Below the pieces are notes generated by a model. It had not been told where the DNA came from. It did no database searches and saw nothing but the letters and a program-made list of their open reading frames with translations. The position numbers were made by a program, and so were the translations under genes. Positions 56,753-63,573 of a DNA stretch of 64,000 nt are shown in pieces. Source of the DNA: RYN-230 sp963723595 (lineage in GTDB: Bacteria; Actinomycetota; Actinomycetes; Streptosporangiales; Streptosporangiaceae); the NCBI GenBank assembly GCA_963723595.1, contig CAVRRQ010000006.1, positions 1,612,001 to 1,676,000 of the forward strand. Reading direction: 5' to 3'. Positions within the stretch are counted from its first letter, which is position 1. Each line of letters begins with the position of its first letter.

Positions 56753-57034
56753 ATGCAGACGTTCATCGTGGTGCTGGAATACGGCGGCGCGTTCCTGCTC
56801 GCCGGAACCACCTCCTCCCGGGCCCGGTCTGCGAGCATGCCCTAAGATCTGGACGACGGCACCCTGGCCGGGCACCACGCCGGGGACTTGCCTCGGGCGG
56901 GGTTCCCGGTCTGCCAGCGGGGCTGGAAAACCCCGGAGCAGGCTGCCCGCTGCCTCGACTGTGATGTTGCTGTGCAGCGCGCCGTAGGCGACCTCATCAC
57001 TGGGGCCGTCGGCGCCATCACCAGCCTCCGCTGA
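56753..57034 (+). CDS. Small Cys/His protein, paralogue of 62891-63271 (frame disturbed)
   Basis: The ATG at 56753 follows AAGGAG and GGATCAGGC. As written the frame has a TAA at 56843, but the same frame then continues with DLDDGTLAGHHAGDLPRAGF and CQRGWKTPEQAARCLDCDVA to TGA 57032. Comparison with the second copy shows one base missing near 56825 and one extra near 56844; repair restores VCEHALDLDDGTLAGH. The repaired protein has 93-94 residues. Shared with the paralogue: MQ-x-FIV-x-x-EY, VCEHA, TLAGH, PR-x-x-FP-x-CQR-x-W, C-x-D-x-D-x-AVQR and DLIT. Cys and His in these motifs suggest metal binding. I recognise no family. The neighbours are regulatory genes. Confidence 0.62.
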
Positions 57035-57057
57035 GAGCTGGCAACCACCCCCTCGCG

Positions 57058-58327
57058 TCAGCCCTGGTGCTCGACGCTGATTCTGGTGGTTCTTACTTCC
57101 AGGTGGGCTCCCTGGCTGTCCAGCAGCCCAGCGCCCTCGCGGCTGCTCATGCCGACCCGTCCCGGATAGGAGGGGCTGTTGCCGACGACGGTGCCACTGA
57201 AGGCGACCCGGTTGCCCGGGCGGATGTGCAGGGCTTCAGCGGCCCGGTGAGCTCGACCCATAGCCTCCCGCTGGCCGTGCCGATCCAGAACCCGTCGTGG
57301 CTTGGCACCGACTCCACGTTGGTACCGGAGGCGTGCACCTGCTCGCCGATCATCGAGCGGATCGAGTGCCTGGCCCTGGTCACCAGTACCCGGTGCCCGG
57401 CGATGGTCAGCTGGCCGATCGCCGGCACCGGCGCCGGGCTGGACGGGCTGGAGGGCTGGACGGGCTGGATGGGCTGGATGGGACGGCCGGGTGAGGGTGG
57501 TGCGGCGGGCTGGCGAGCACCTTCGGGCCGAGGACGGCGGCCACTGCTACCACAGCGGAGCCAGCCGCGACCGACGCCGCAGTGTGCACTGGCTGGGTCC
57601 GTGCCTTGGTCCCAACCCAGGCCAGGAGCCCGCCGGGCAGGGTGATCGCGGTCAGGGCGATGCTGCGCCGGTCCAGTGGCTCACTGAGCATGTCGCAGGT
57701 TTCGCAGTCGAGCAGGTGCTGGCCGGCGTTCAGCTCCCGCTGACGGCGGGTGTCGCCGCTGGAAATGGCGAGCAGCACCCGGTGGCATAGCGGCGTCGGG
57801 AGCTCGATGTGCCGGAAGGCGAGCAGGTATTCGAGCCGGAGTTTGGCCCGCGTGCGTGACATCCGCACCCGCAGCGCGCCCCGGCCTTCTCCGGCGCCAG
57901 CGCCCGGGGCAGAGGCGGACCGGACCGGAGCGCCGGGGCTGGAGTGGTCGCCGTAGTAGGCGAGGACGTCACGGCGTTCCTGTGGTGACAGCCGGGCCAG
58001 CGCCGCTGTCATCGCCCGGCGGCTCTCCCCGGCGAGCACCATGTCCTCCGGGCGGTCGGGTTCTCGCGGGTCAACCAGGCGTGGCGTGGCCCGGGCTCGC
58101 CGGGCGGCGCTGGTGGCGTGGGAGCTGACCAGATTCCGGGCCGTCACGATCGCGTAGGGCAGCACCGCGTCCGGGGTCAGGCGTCTATGGGCGGCTAGCA
58201 ACCGCTCCAGGCAGTCCTGAACCAGGTCGTCGATATCTGCAGGGTTGGCGGCCCGCGCGGCCACGACTCGGCGGATGACCGGCTCGGCGGCCATCACCTC
58301 ATGGACGGAGGCGGCGGGATTCCCCAC
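57058..58327 (-). CDS. Sigma-70-type factor fused to zinc-finger, membrane and C-terminal domain (two frame slips)
   Basis: The GTG at 58327 follows AGGAGG. Sigma region 2 covers residues 15-70 (DIDDLVQDCLERLLAAHRRL) and region 4 about 108-170 (ALARLSPQERRDVLAYYGDH, RVRMSRTRAKLRLEYLL). A zinc-binding anti-sigma-like motif H-x3-C-x2-C is in GQHLLDCETCDML. Two hydrophobic segments follow (SIALTAITLPGGLLAWVG and VAAGSAVVAVAAVLGPKVLA), then a Ser-Pro linker made from 9-base repeats, and a C-terminal beta-rich domain (GHRVLVTRARHSIRSMIG, GNRVAFSGTVVGNSPSYPG) ending at 57058. Slips of -1 near 57453 and near 57244 break the frame; one added base repairs each. After repair it has about 420 residues. 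A sigma factor tied to a membrane anchor is unusual. Confidence 0.75.
57436..57483 (-). repeat. 9-base tandem repeat encoding Ser-Ser-Pro
   Basis: About five copies of TCCAGCCCR (coding strand) make the linker of the sigma-factor fusion. One copy lacks a base at about 57453, which moves the frame and creates a false stop at 57407. Confidence 0.75.
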
Positions 58328-58827
58328 TGGCTGCGATCCTCCTGTGACGGGCGGACGCGGGCCTGCCCAATCCGGTGGGCACCTGCGTCGTCGCGCGCAG
58401 AGGTCCCAGGCTGGCCGGCGCCGTCGTTGCTACCCGCTTCACGCGCAGGTAAGCCAGGCCCATGCCTCGCGGGCGATTAATTCCGGATTGCTGCGTAACG
58501 CCGGCCTGTCTCAGCGGTGTCAGTAGCTGAGACGTGTTCCGACTCCGATGCCGATGCAGCGGGGGCATCGGGACCCGGGCTGGGAGGTGCGCCGCCGTGT
58601 CCGTCAATACCCTGTACCCCCTCAAGGAGATCGCATGACCACCCCACAGCAGTCGGAAATCTGATCGGCCTGATCGCCGTCGACCCCCAGGATGACAAGG
58701 TGTTACCGGAAGTGGGGCATATCTTGTTCGTAGGACGTTGTCTGGCGTGGTCGCAGATGATGTCGCGTTGGCTGCTCCAGATCCTGGCGGCTCCGGTGCC
58801 CGGATCCTTGTCTGGTGAGGCGACCCT
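58328..58827. other. 500-base gap between two sigma-type genes
   Basis: GTCTCAG at 58508-58514 and CTGAGAC at 58527-58533 form an inverted repeat. A good ribosome site (AAGGAG) precedes an ATG at 58635, but that frame stops after nine codons; the adjacent frame continues hydrophobically (GNLIGLIAVDPQDDKVLP) to 58840 and may be a frame-shifted remnant. I cannot assign a product. Promoters for both flanking genes must lie here. Confidence 0.35.
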
Positions 58828-59673
58828 ATGGCAGCAGTGAGCTACGCCACCAGCTCAGCTCCGGCTTGCGGCCGGCGCGCAATCCGCCCAGGGCTGCCGC
58901 CGGGCGACGACGCTGATGCTGGCCGGGGAATATCTCCGCTCAGCGTCAGCCGGAGCCGGCGGGGCCTGGCTGTCACCGGCCGGATCGACGAGTCCAGCTT
59001 CTCCTTCGCGGAGGCTCTGGATGCGCTGGCCGAGGAGCTGAGGCTGGTTCATATTGATCTCGCCGGTGTGGAGTACTGCGACATTGCCGGTTTGCGCCTC
59101 ATGGTGCGGCTCACCCGGGGCGGACCAGGAGTGTCAATGACCGATGCTGAGGATGCTGATCTTGTCCGGCGCACGCTGCAGGGTCATCTTGACGCTTATG
59201 CCGAGCTTACGGACCGGTACGGGCCGCTGGCTTACCGGGTGGCGCTGCGGTTGCTGGGCAATCCGCGGGACGCCGAGGAGGTTGCGGGGGAAGCTTTGGT
59301 GGCTGCCTGGCAGCAGCTTGCCGGTTGGCGCGCCGGTGTGAGCTACCCGGTCTGGCTGTGCCGGATCGTCGTGCGGCGGGCGCTGGACTACGGCAGCCGG
59401 GCCATGCACTCTCCTGAATTGCCTGGTGATGCCAGTATTCAGGTCGCGGAACCAGCTCAGGAGGCTGGGCCAAGGGCGGCCGCCGACGTGTTCACGCCTG
59501 CCGCGGTTGCGGCGCTCCCGCCGTCGCAGCGCGTCGCTATCGTCCTGCATCTCTTCGAGGGCCTGCCCAGCGCCGGGATTGCCCGTATCACCGGCAGCAC
59601 CGGCCCGGCCATCTGCAGCGACCTGCTCCGGGGCAGGCGTGCACTGACCAAGGCGCTCGTGGATGGGAAGTGA
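58828..59673 (+). CDS. STAS domain fused to ECF-type sigma factor
   Basis: This is a 281-residue protein in one unbroken frame. Residues 35-98 are a STAS-like module (PLSVSRSRRGLAVTGRIDES, LVHIDLAGVEYCDIAGLRLM), with Asp at the position of the usual phosphorylatable Ser in DIAGL. The module lacks its last helix and strand. From residue 104 a sigma factor begins: region 2 (DAYAELTDRYGPLAYRVALR, GNPRDAEEVAGEALVAAWQQ) and region 4 (ALPPSQRVAIVLHLFEGLPS, DLLRGRRALTKAL). The sigma part could start by itself at an internal ATG at about 59137 (MTDAEDADLVRR), so two overlapping genes fused by a deletion are possible. It would direct RNA polymerase to a small regulon, perhaps under partner-switch control. 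Confidence 0.75.
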   Translation: MAAVSYATSSAPACGRRAIRPGLPPGDDADAGRGISPLSVSRSRRGLAVTGRIDESSFSFAEALDALAEELRLVHIDLAGVEYCDIAGLRLMVRLTRGGPGVSMTDAEDADLVRRTLQGHLDAYAELTDRYGPLAYRVALRLLGNPRDAEEVAGEALVAAWQQLAGWRAGVSYPVWLCRIVVRRALDYGSRAMHSPELPGDASIQVAEPAQEAGPRAAADVFTPAAVAALPPSQRVAIVLHLFEGLPSAGIARITGSTGPAICSDLLRGRRALTKALVDGK

Positions 59674-59710
59674 GCGGGCAGTGCTTTTTCCAGGCCGCGC
59701 AGGAGACATC

Positions 59711-59905
59711 GGTCAGGGTGTCATAAACACCCAGGCAAGAACCTGCCCAGAAAAAATGTGCGACGTTTTTCTCTGGGAGGTGTCTAACTGGTAATGAGCC
59801 GCTAATGCGGCGCTTACCGGCAGAGATCAAGGTCTGCCGGCGAAGTAATTCACGTCAGGCCTGTTGCAGTAGCGCTCTTCAGCGCCATTGCAACAAGGTC
59901 CTGAA
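59711..59905 (+). ncRNA. Hairpin-dense untranslated region, candidate structured RNA
   Basis: Six successive hairpins fill about 195 bases upstream of the channel-like gene: GGGTGT/ACACCC (59716-59732), CCCAGA-AAAAA/TTTTT-CTCTGGG (59746-59777), GGTAA-GCCGC/GCGGC-TTACC (59790-59818), CCGGCAGA/TCTGCCGG (59817-59840), GTTGCA-GCGCT/AGCGC-TGCAAC (59863-59894) and the enclosing CAGGCCT/AGGTCCTG (59856-59903). The region is AT-richer than its surroundings and has no coding character. It could be a leader, riboswitch-like element or small RNA; the second hairpin may instead be the terminator of the sigma gene. I match it to no known class. Confidence 0.45.
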
Positions 59906-60003
59906 TTCAGGCGACGCGCTCCAGAAACGCGGGCCGTCGTGCAGCAACCCGAGGGATGCCCGGTGGCCGGGCATTTCTATGCCAGGAAAGCGGAGCCCTG
60001 TCC

Positions 60004-60819
60004 ATGTCTGTAGCGGTTAATTATGGGACTGGTATTTCCAGTGCCTGGTCGAACGTGGCCACGTTCGTTCCTAAATTCGTGGTGTTCCTGATCATCTTGA
60101 TCGTGGGGTGGCTGATCGCGAAGGTCATCACGAAGGCGATCTCGGCTGTGCTGACCCGGGTCGGGTTCGACAAGGTCGTGGAACGCGGCGGTGTCAAGAA
60201 GGCGCTGGAAAACAGCAAGTACGACGCGTCGGACATCCTGGCCAAGATCGTGTTCTACGCGCTGATGCTGTTCGTGCTGACTGCCGCGTTCGGGGTGTTC
60301 GGCACCAACCCCATCAGTACCTACCTGCAGGCGGTGATCGCGTACCTGCCGCTGGTGTTCGTCGCGATCATCATCGTCATCATCGCGTCCGCGATCGCGG
60401 CCGCGGCGAAGGCCCTGATCGAGAACAGCCTGTCCGGCGTCTCCTACGCCAAGGTCCTGGGCAATGTGGTGTCCGGGCTGATCCTGGCGTTCGGCGTGAT
60501 CGCCGCGCTGGACCAGCTGCACGTGGCCACCAATGTGGTCAACGCCGTCCTGTACGCCGCGCTCGCTGCGCTGGTGGGCGTGGTCATCGTCGCGGTCGGC
60601 GGTGGCGGCATCAAGACCATGTCCCGGCGCTGGGAAGCGGTCTCTGACACCTACGACCAGGAGAAGCCCCGCATCGCCGAGTCGGTGCGCAACGCCCCGA
60701 CCGTCGCCGAGCAGGCCCGCCAGGCCAAGGACACCGCCAGCCAGTACGCCGGCACCGCCGATGGCGCCGGCGACGGCTACGACGGCAGCGGCGGCCGGCA
60801 CGGCGCGACCCGTTACTAG
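60004..60819 (+). CDS. Conserved TM-helix protein related to small mechanosensitive channels
   Basis: This is a 271-residue membrane protein. The ATG at 60004 lies about 15 bases after AGGAAAGCGGAG. Four to five helices are visible: FVPKFVVFLIILIVGWLIAK, VFYALMLFVLTAAFGVFG, YLPLVFVAIIIVIIASAIAA, VVSGLILAFGVIAAL and ALAALVGVVIVAVGGGGI. The paired helix-amphipathic pattern (LTRVGFDKVVERGGVKKAL) is that of the MscS-associated conserved TM helix. No MscS beta domain follows; the C-terminus is a charged, Gly-rich soluble tail. It may form an osmotic stress pore or a scaffold. A hairpin terminator at 60829 ends the unit, and the structured region precedes it. Confidence 0.8.
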   Translation: MSVAVNYGTGISSAWSNVATFVPKFVVFLIILIVGWLIAKVITKAISAVLTRVGFDKVVERGGVKKALENSKYDASDILAKIVFYALMLFVLTAAFGVFGTNPISTYLQAVIAYLPLVFVAIIIVIIASAIAAAAKALIENSLSGVSYAKVLGNVVSGLILAFGVIAALDQLHVATNVVNAVLYAALAALVGVVIVAVGGGGIKTMSRRWEAVSDTYDQEKPRIAESVRNAPTVAEQARQAKDTASQYAGTADGAGDGYDGSGGRHGATRY

Positions 60820-60828
60820 CCCTCACCC

Positions 60829-60852
60829 GCTGGCGGCCAGCTGGCCGCCAGC
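60829..60852 (+). terminator. 10-bp hairpin after the TM-helix gene
   Basis: GCTGGCGGCC at 60829-60838 pairs with GGCCGCCAGC at 60843-60852 around AGCT. It begins 10 bases after the stop codon. Confidence 0.7.
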
Positions 60853-60923
60853 CACCTGGCCCGGGGGCGGCGGCTACCTGGCTAACCCCGCTCCCGCACC
60901 ACCCAACCGAAGGAGCACAGATT

Positions 60924-61742
60924 ATGACGACCACCCAGGACCTGCAGAATCTAGAAGGGCAGACCGCCGTGGACGTGAACGGCGCGAAGATCGGCAAGAT
61001 CGGGCAGGTCTACGTCGATGACCAGACCAGCGCGCCGCTGTGGGTCACCATCGCCACCGGGATGTTCGGCACCAAGGAAAGCTTCGCGCCCCTTTACGGG
61101 GCCCAGATCACCGGCGAGGGCCTGCAGCTGGCGGTGACCAAGGACATGGTCAAGGATGCCCCCGGCGTCGAGGCCGACGGCCACATCGAGGACTCCGAGA
61201 ACGCCGCGCTCTACACGTATTACAACGGTTACCTCGGTGACAACACCGCCCGGGACACCGCCACGCCGGACACCTCTGGCCAGGGCCAGTATGCGGGGGA
61301 CACCCGCGAGGACCTGGCCGGCCGCGGCGGCGTCCAGGGCCGCGACACGTCCGGGCCGACCACCGATGATGCGATGACCCGCTCGGAGGAGCGGCTGCAC
61401 GTCGGCACCGAGCAGGCCGAGGCGGGCCGCGTGCGGCTGCGCAAGCGCGTCGTCACCGAGCAGGTCACCCAGACCGTCCCGGTGTCACACGAGGAAGTCC
61501 GCCTGGAGCGTGAGCCCATCACCGACGCCAACCGCGGCGACGCGATGTCCGGCGCCGACATCTCCGAGGAGGAGCACGAGGTCACCCTGCACGCCGAGCG
61601 TCCCGTCGTGGCCAAGGAAACCGTCCCGGTCGAGCGAGTCAAGCTCGCCAAGGAAACCGTCACCGAGGACCACGAGGTCAGCGAAACCGTCCGCAAGGAG
61701 CAGATCGACGACCCCGACATTGACGGCACCTCCAGCCGCTGA
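60924..61742 (+). CDS. PRC-barrel and DUF2382 (YsnF-like) stress protein
   Basis: This is a 272-residue soluble protein. The ATG follows AAGGAG. Residues 1-90 form a PRC-barrel (LEGQTAVDVNGAKIGKIGQV, PLWVTIATGMFGTKESFAPL). A Gly/Asp/Thr linker at 115-150 leads to the DUF2382 domain (SEERLHVGTEQAEAGRVRLR, VSHEEVRLEREPI, VVAKETVPVERVKLAKETVT). YsnF-type proteins are general-stress proteins in Bacillus, and the pairing with a PRC-barrel is common in actinobacteria. The exact role is unknown. It stands between hairpins in a run of small stress-type genes. Confidence 0.9.
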   Translation: MTTTQDLQNLEGQTAVDVNGAKIGKIGQVYVDDQTSAPLWVTIATGMFGTKESFAPLYGAQITGEGLQLAVTKDMVKDAPGVEADGHIEDSENAALYTYYNGYLGDNTARDTATPDTSGQGQYAGDTREDLAGRGGVQGRDTSGPTTDDAMTRSEERLHVGTEQAEAGRVRLRKRVVTEQVTQTVPVSHEEVRLEREPITDANRGDAMSGADISEEEHEVTLHAERPVVAKETVPVERVKLAKETVTEDHEVSETVRKEQIDDPDIDGTSSR

Positions 61743-61846
61743 CCCAGCGGCGGGCGGCGGCGCTGACGGGTCACCCCGAGGGGAGGCGATCACCAGCGCC
61801 GCCGCCCGCTCCTCTCATCCACCCAGGCCGCTCCGAGGAGAATCCC

Positions 61847-62041
61847 GTGAATATCGACAAAGACCAGATCCTGCAGCTGCTCCGCAGCCAGGGCAAAGAC
61901 GACCAGGCCAGCAAGGCCGCCAGCGAACTGCCCGGCAAGGTCGACACCGATAACGCGCAGCACGCCGGGATTCTGTCGAAATACGGCATCGACCCTGGCA
62001 GCCTCGGCGACAAGCTCGGCGGTCTCGGCAAGAGCCTCTGA
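61847..62041 (+). CDS. Small conserved protein of 64 residues
   Basis: The GTG at 61847 follows GAGGAGA. The product begins MNIDKDQILQLLRSQGKDDQ and ends with KYGIDPGSLGDKLGGLGKSL. It has two short amphipathic helices and a Gly-rich end, with no Cys and no membrane segment. I believe similar short proteins occur in actinobacteria without assigned function. A perfect 16-bp hairpin follows at 62079. It lies directly downstream of the DUF2382 gene and may share its transcript. Confidence 0.75.
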   Translation: MNIDKDQILQLLRSQGKDDQASKAASELPGKVDTDNAQHAGILSKYGIDPGSLGDKLGGLGKSL

Positions 62042-62078
62042 CCGAGGACCACTCAGCGCTCACGGCCGCTTTCGGGTC

Positions 62079-62114
62079 GCCGCCTCCTGGCCGGAACCCC
62101 GGCCAGGAGGCGGC
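62079..62114 (+). terminator. Perfect 16-bp hairpin
   Basis: GCCGCCTCCTGGCCGG at 62079-62094 pairs exactly with 62099-62114 around AACC. It lies 38 bases after the stop of the 64-residue protein gene and before the membrane protein gene at 62166. Confidence 0.8.
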
Positions 62115-62165
62115 CCCGCTGCCGGCATGGCGGCCGGGCGCATCGTTTCCCGCTAAGGAGTACTC

Positions 62166-62528
62166 ATGATCATCATCGGCCTGGTGCTGCTGATCGCGGC
62201 GGCCGTCTTCGGCCTGGACCTGATCTGGAAAAACCAGTACACGATGCGCAGCCCTGCCCTGTTCGGGCAGACCCTGGGCATCCACAACGCCGCCGCGTTC
62301 TTTATCATCGGCGTCATCACCGGCGCCGTCCTGCTGCTCGGGATCGCCATGATGCTCGCCGGGACGCGCCGCAAGGGCATCAAGGCCAGGCAGCGCCGCG
62401 CCGAGCGCAAGGAAGCAAAGAACGCCGGCCGCGACCGCGACAAGGCCCAGGAAGAAAACGAAAAGCTCCACCGCCAGCTCAACGACGACCCGGACACGCA
62501 TTCTTCCGGCGCCACCGCTTCGGGCTAG
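62166..62528 (+). CDS. Small two-helix membrane protein with charged tail
   Basis: This is a 120-residue protein; the ATG at 62166 follows AAGGAG. The first helix is IIIGLVLLIAAAVFGLDLIW at the very N-terminus and the second is AFFIIGVITGAVLLLGIAMM (residues 45-65). The remaining 50 residues are Arg/Lys/Glu-rich with a probable coiled coil (RRAERKEAKNAGRDRDKAQE) exposed to the cytoplasm. The function is unknown; a layout with two helices and a basic coil is common in stress-induced actinobacterial proteins. Confidence 0.78.
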   Translation: MIIIGLVLLIAAAVFGLDLIWKNQYTMRSPALFGQTLGIHNAAAFFIIGVITGAVLLLGIAMMLAGTRRKGIKARQRRAERKEAKNAGRDRDKAQEENEKLHRQLNDDPDTHSSGATASG

Positions 62529-62592
62529 CCGTCGTGACACGGCCATTCTGGCTAGCCCGCGCAGCAACACCATCGTGATCAAAGGAGTCATC

Positions 62593-62748
62593 GTGAGCAG
62601 CAGCCGAAACACCGTTGTCCGGTCCCTGCAGGATGTCGGCGCCCCCGGCTGGTTCGGCGGCCGACTGATGGGTGCGGTCGCCCTGAACAGGGCATCGAAA
62701 GACATCAGCGACCCGGCTGAGCGATCCAGGGTCGCGGCCTCCGGCTAG
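62593..62748 (+). CDS. Tiny conserved protein of 51 residues
   Basis: The GTG at 62593 is preceded by AAAGGAG at an ideal distance, and the frame ends at TAG 62748. The product contains NTVVRSLQDVGAPGWFGG and GAVALNRASKDISDPAERSR, a compact sequence with good codon bias, and I think it is a real small protein. No family function is known to me. It follows the two-helix membrane protein by 64 bases. Confidence 0.65.
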   Translation: MSSSRNTVVRSLQDVGAPGWFGGRLMGAVALNRASKDISDPAERSRVAASG

Positions 62749-62890
62749 CTGGCGGAAGAACGGCAGCAGCTAACCAGGCTGGTGTATCAGCTCCGATCCG
62801 TCCGGACGCTGCTGGTCGGCTCCGCGGCCGCGGGGCTGGGCGGACGGGCAATGGCGGTACCGGCAGACCGGAATGGATGTGATCAGGCGC

Positions 62891-63271
62891 ATGCAGGTGT
62901 TCATTGTCACCATGGAATACCTGGGTGCCGGGGCGTGCGGCCGCCGGGTCCCGGTCTGCGAGCACGCCTATGACCTGGAGACCGCCACCCTCGCCGGGCA
63001 TCCTGCTGCGGACATGCCCCGGGTAGCGTTTCCTTCCTGCCAGCGCGACTGGAACACCGAGCCGCAGACCGACCGCTGCCCCGACCGCGACACCGCGGTG
63101 CAGCGCATCATCCGCGACCTCATCACCGCCGCCCTGTCCGCCATTATCAGCCGGCTCCGCAGGCCGGCCCAGAGCTCCCATAACCAGAGAGTTCCATGTC
63201 ACCGGCAACTAACGGAGGCCAATCTGCGCTCAGCGCAGCCGGGCTTTACTCATCCGGGTGGTGTAGATTGA
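62891..63271 (+). CDS. Small Cys/His protein, paralogue of 56753-57034
   Basis: This frame is intact. I choose the ATG at 62891 because the paralogue begins at the equivalent MQ-x-FIV; an upstream in-frame ATG at 62873 gives six more residues. The two genes share the 5' flank GATCAGGC(GC)ATGCAG. Conserved elements are VCEHAYDLETATLAGH, PRVAFPSCQRDWNTE, CPDRDTAVQRIIRDLIT and a following hydrophobic helix (AALSAIISRL). Five Cys and two His are present, two Cys lying in CGRRVPVCEH, so a zinc site is plausible. The last 40 residues have no counterpart and may not be conserved. It is soluble, with no signal peptide. Unknown family. Confidence 0.7.
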   Translation: MQVFIVTMEYLGAGACGRRVPVCEHAYDLETATLAGHPAADMPRVAFPSCQRDWNTEPQTDRCPDRDTAVQRIIRDLITAALSAIISRLRRPAQSSHNQRVPCHRQLTEANLRSAQPGFTHPGGVD

Positions 63272-63573
63272 CAGAAGGAAAGCAGGACTGTACGCAAATG
63301 TTCGGGACTGTGAATCCAGCTGCTCAGGACCTCGGCGGTGCGCTATCCCGTTCGGTCAAGCCTGAGGTTGCATATGGTCACATCCACTTTCCGCGACTGC
63401 CGTTGGCCGTCAGCGCAGACCTGTACTCCCAGAGCAGGGACGGCAGAGCTGGGACGCTCATCAAAGTGCCGGCCATCCTGCGCCTGTCATCCGGTGTGAC
63501 CGTAGCGCTTGTTTCTTCTCCGCCGGCCGCGAGGCCGGCCGGGGCCATTTACTGACAGGAAGGCTTGATCCGC
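63272..63573. other. 302-base gap with hairpin
   Basis: A frame at 63196-63555 is open here, but its codon use lacks the third-position G/C bias of real genes and its end overlaps the hairpin at 63522-63539. I therefore leave it unassigned. AGGAAGG at about 63557 is the ribosome site of the next gene. Confidence 0.35.
63522..63539 (+). terminator. 7-bp GC hairpin with GCGA tetraloop
   Basis: GCCGGCC at 63522-63528 pairs with GGCCGGC at 63533-63539 around GCGA, a GNRA-type loop that makes a very stable RNA hairpin. It lies 34 bases before the start of the Lys/Ala-rich protein and could terminate upstream transcripts or shape the leader of that gene. Confidence 0.55.

Noticed and set aside
58517..58840. 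Open frame of 107 residues between the two sigma-type genes
   Set aside because: There is no ribosome site at its start and its N-terminal half is low complexity; only the distal part might be a frame-shifted remnant.
59711..59905. Known c-di-AMP (ydaO) riboswitch
   Set aside because: The characteristic conserved loops of that class are not recognisable; only the generic hairpin density is supported.
63196..63555. Open frame of 119 residues in the 3' gap after the Cys/His gene
   Set aside because: Codon third positions are not G/C-biased, the frame overlaps a strong hairpin at its end, it overlaps the upstream gene, and no conserved motif is visible.
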